DNA from: Dokdonella_A sp036518555
GTDB lineage: Bacteria > Pseudomonadota > Gammaproteobacteria > Xanthomonadales > Rhodanobacteraceae
Reading direction: 5' to 3'
NCBI RefSeq assembly: GCF_036518555.1
Contig: NZ_DATDMY010000268.1
Coordinates: 1 to 44,381 of the forward strand
DNA: 44,381 bases
This document shows positions 42,994-44,381 of this stretch, one piece after another. Made by a program: the position numbers and the translations under genes. Positions within the stretch are counted from its first letter, which is position 1, and each line of letters begins with the position of its first letter. The notes beneath the pieces were generated by a model that did not search any database, was not told the origin of the DNA, and was given only the letters and a program-made list of their open reading frames with translations.

Positions 42994-44381
42994 ATGACCG
43001 CCCCCTTCGCGCATCGCCTGCCGCGCCGATTGCTCGCGTCGGCCCTCGCGGCCGTCATCGGCGGCGCGTTCGCGTCCCCGGCCTGCGCGAAGCAAGCGGA
43101 CTCGTCGCCGCGCCTGCGCGACGACCCTGCACGGCGCATCTTTCGCTCGTTCGCGCCCGACCGAAGCATGCCGCGCCCCTCCGCGCCCGCTGCCGTGCTG
43201 CCGGTGACGAATTGCGCCAATGACGGCCCCGGCAGCCTGCGCGCAGCCGTCGCCGCGGCCAGCGACAACGACGAGATCGACCTGCGCCACCTCGCATGCT
43301 CGCGCATCACGCTGACGACCGGCGGGATCGAGGTCGACGTCGACAGCCTCACGCTGACCGGCCCCGGTCGGGATCGCCTCACGATCGACGGCAACCGTTA
43401 CGACCGCTTGCTCGTGCATCCGGGCTCGGGCGCGTTGACCGTGCAAGGCCTCGCGATCGAGAACGGATGGAACCGGGCGAGCGGCTTCGACGTCGCCGGC
43501 GGCGGCTGCATCGCCTCGGCTGCCTTCGTCTACCTGCGCGACTCGACCGTGCGCAACTGCTATGCGGGCGGGGAAGGCTCGTACGGCGGGGCGATCTACG
43601 CCTACGCCGTGACGCTCGACCGCAGCACGCTGTCCGGCAACGTCGCGAAGGGCATCCACGAGGATTCGGGCACGGCCGCGTTCGGCGGAGCGGTGTTCAC
43701 GTACGTGCTCGACCTCACCGCGAGCACGGTCAGCGGCAACCGCGCCGAACACGTGGTGCGGCCCGGCCGATCGAGCTACGACATCGGCGGCGCGATCGTC
43801 GCCGTCGTCGGCGGCAACATCCGCAGTTCGACGATCGACACCAACTACAGCGAGGGTCGCGCCGGCGGCGTGGCCTCGTTCAACCCGCTGGCGGTGTCCA
43901 ACAGCACGATATCGGGCAACGTCGCCGCGGACGGCGTCGGCGGTGGCGTGTTCATGCGCTGGCCCTCGGTCCTGTTCGCGACCAACAGCACGATTGCGGC
44001 GAACCGTTCCACCGCGGGCGGCGGCATCTGGATCGCGGCCGACGGCACCGAGCTGCACAGCACGATCGTCTACGGAAACTCGAGCACTTCAGGCTCCGCA
44101 AACGTGGGCGGAGTGGATCCGCTCGCGAACGAGCCCCTCGCCGTCGGCGGCGGCAACAACCTCATCGGGCTCAGCGATCCCGCGATCGCGCTGCCCGCCG
44201 ACACGCGCGACGCCGATCCGCTGCTCGGGCCGCTGCGTGCCAACGGCGGCCCGACGCGCACGCACGCACTCGGCGTGGGCAGTCCGGCGATCGACGCGGG
44301 CAGCAACGTCGGCGGCCTCGCGTTCGACCAGCGCGGCGCGAACTTCCCGCGCGTGTTCGGTGCGGCGGCGGATATCGGCGC
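42994..44381 (+). CDS. Secreted beta-helix protein, choice-of-anchor Q type (partial)
   Basis: The frame runs off the right edge; 462 residues are visible. The ATG at 42994 has CGGAGA upstream and opens a signal peptide (RRLLASALAAVIGGAFASPACA). After a spacer the typical start VTNCANDGPGSLRAAVAAAS, then repeated right-handed beta-helix turns (GGAIYAYAVTLDRSTLSGN, then GGAVF, GGAIV, GGVASF, GGGVF and GGGIW, each with an S.I or STV..N strand). Near the edge, GGPTRTHALGVGSPAIDAGSN and FDQRGANFPRVFGAAADIG are the standard choice-of-anchor Q ending, so only the anchor is missing. Ligand unknown; a polysaccharide or surface role is plausible. Confidence 0.9.
   Translation, partial: MTAPFAHRLPRRLLASALAAVIGGAFASPACAKQADSSPRLRDDPARRIFRSFAPDRSMPRPSAPAAVLPVTNCANDGPGSLRAAVAAASDNDEIDLRHLACSRITLTTGGIEVDVDSLTLTGPGRDRLTIDGNRYDRLLVHPGSGALTVQGLAIENGWNRASGFDVAGGGCIASAAFVYLRDSTVRNCYAGGEGSYGGAIYAYAVTLDRSTLSGNVAKGIHEDSGTAAFGGAVFTYVLDLTASTVSGNRAEHVVRPGRSSYDIGGAIVAVVGGNIRSSTIDTNYSEGRAGGVASFNPLAVSNSTISGNVAADGVGGGVFMRWPSVLFATNSTIAANRSTAGGGIWIAADGTELHSTIVYGNSSTSGSANVGGVDPLANEPLAVGGGNNLIGLSDPAIALPADTRDADPLLGPLRANGGPTRTHALGVGSPAIDAGSNVGGLAFDQRGANFPRVFGAAADIG

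Overview
The window is very GC-rich, densely coded DNA from a Gram-negative bacterium. Outer-membrane and periplasmic proteins, the ygfB-pepP pair, the zapA / 6S RNA / 5-FCL / rpiA order, cydP in front of cydAB, and several secreted repeat proteins suggest a gammaproteobacterium near Lysobacterales (Xanthomonadales). This placement is inferred from gene content and style, not from a marker gene. I found no tRNA, rRNA, CRISPR array, insertion sequence or prophage.

Left part (1-12.9 kb): the 3' end of a K+-independent proton-pumping pyrophosphatase (hppA) closes with a strong terminator. A three-gene operon follows: an exported cupredoxin-like protein, a transmembrane HAMP Ser/Thr protein kinase, and a putative porin. 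A small membrane protein and a 1097-residue secreted protein with four near-identical 75-residue repeats lie on the minus strand. An S9 prolyl oligopeptidase lipoprotein and the soluble pyrophosphatase ppa complete the block.

Middle part (13-23 kb): on the minus strand are an ArnT/PMT-type glycosyltransferase, a DUF2333 protein, a ferritin-like protein and thiC behind a TPP riboswitch. Next come a decayed FAD-monooxygenase fragment and an exported surface protein of unknown function. A DUF3016 protein, pepQ and a YjbR-like protein lie on the plus strand.

Respiration and envelope (23.3-35.2 kb): cydP-cydA-cydB-cydX encode a complete cytochrome bd oxidase including two small subunits. A VirJ/AcvB-like hydrolase sits directly before mprF (aminoacyl-phosphatidylglycerol synthase/flippase). 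On the other strand are a DUF2167 membrane protein, a periplasmic barrel-like protein, and the ygfB-pepP-acvB cluster. The AcvB-like protein and the hydrolase before mprF are paralogues, so mprF is bracketed by two putative lipid-deacylating enzymes.

Right part (35.3-44.4 kb): a 1.5-kilo-residue transmembrane propeller-PAS-PAS-GGDEF-EAL protein with all key c-di-GMP motifs is followed by a zapB-like gene, zapA, 6S RNA, 5-formyltetrahydrofolate cyclo-ligase, an EVE-domain protein and rpiA. A secreted beta-helix (choice-of-anchor type) protein runs off the right edge.
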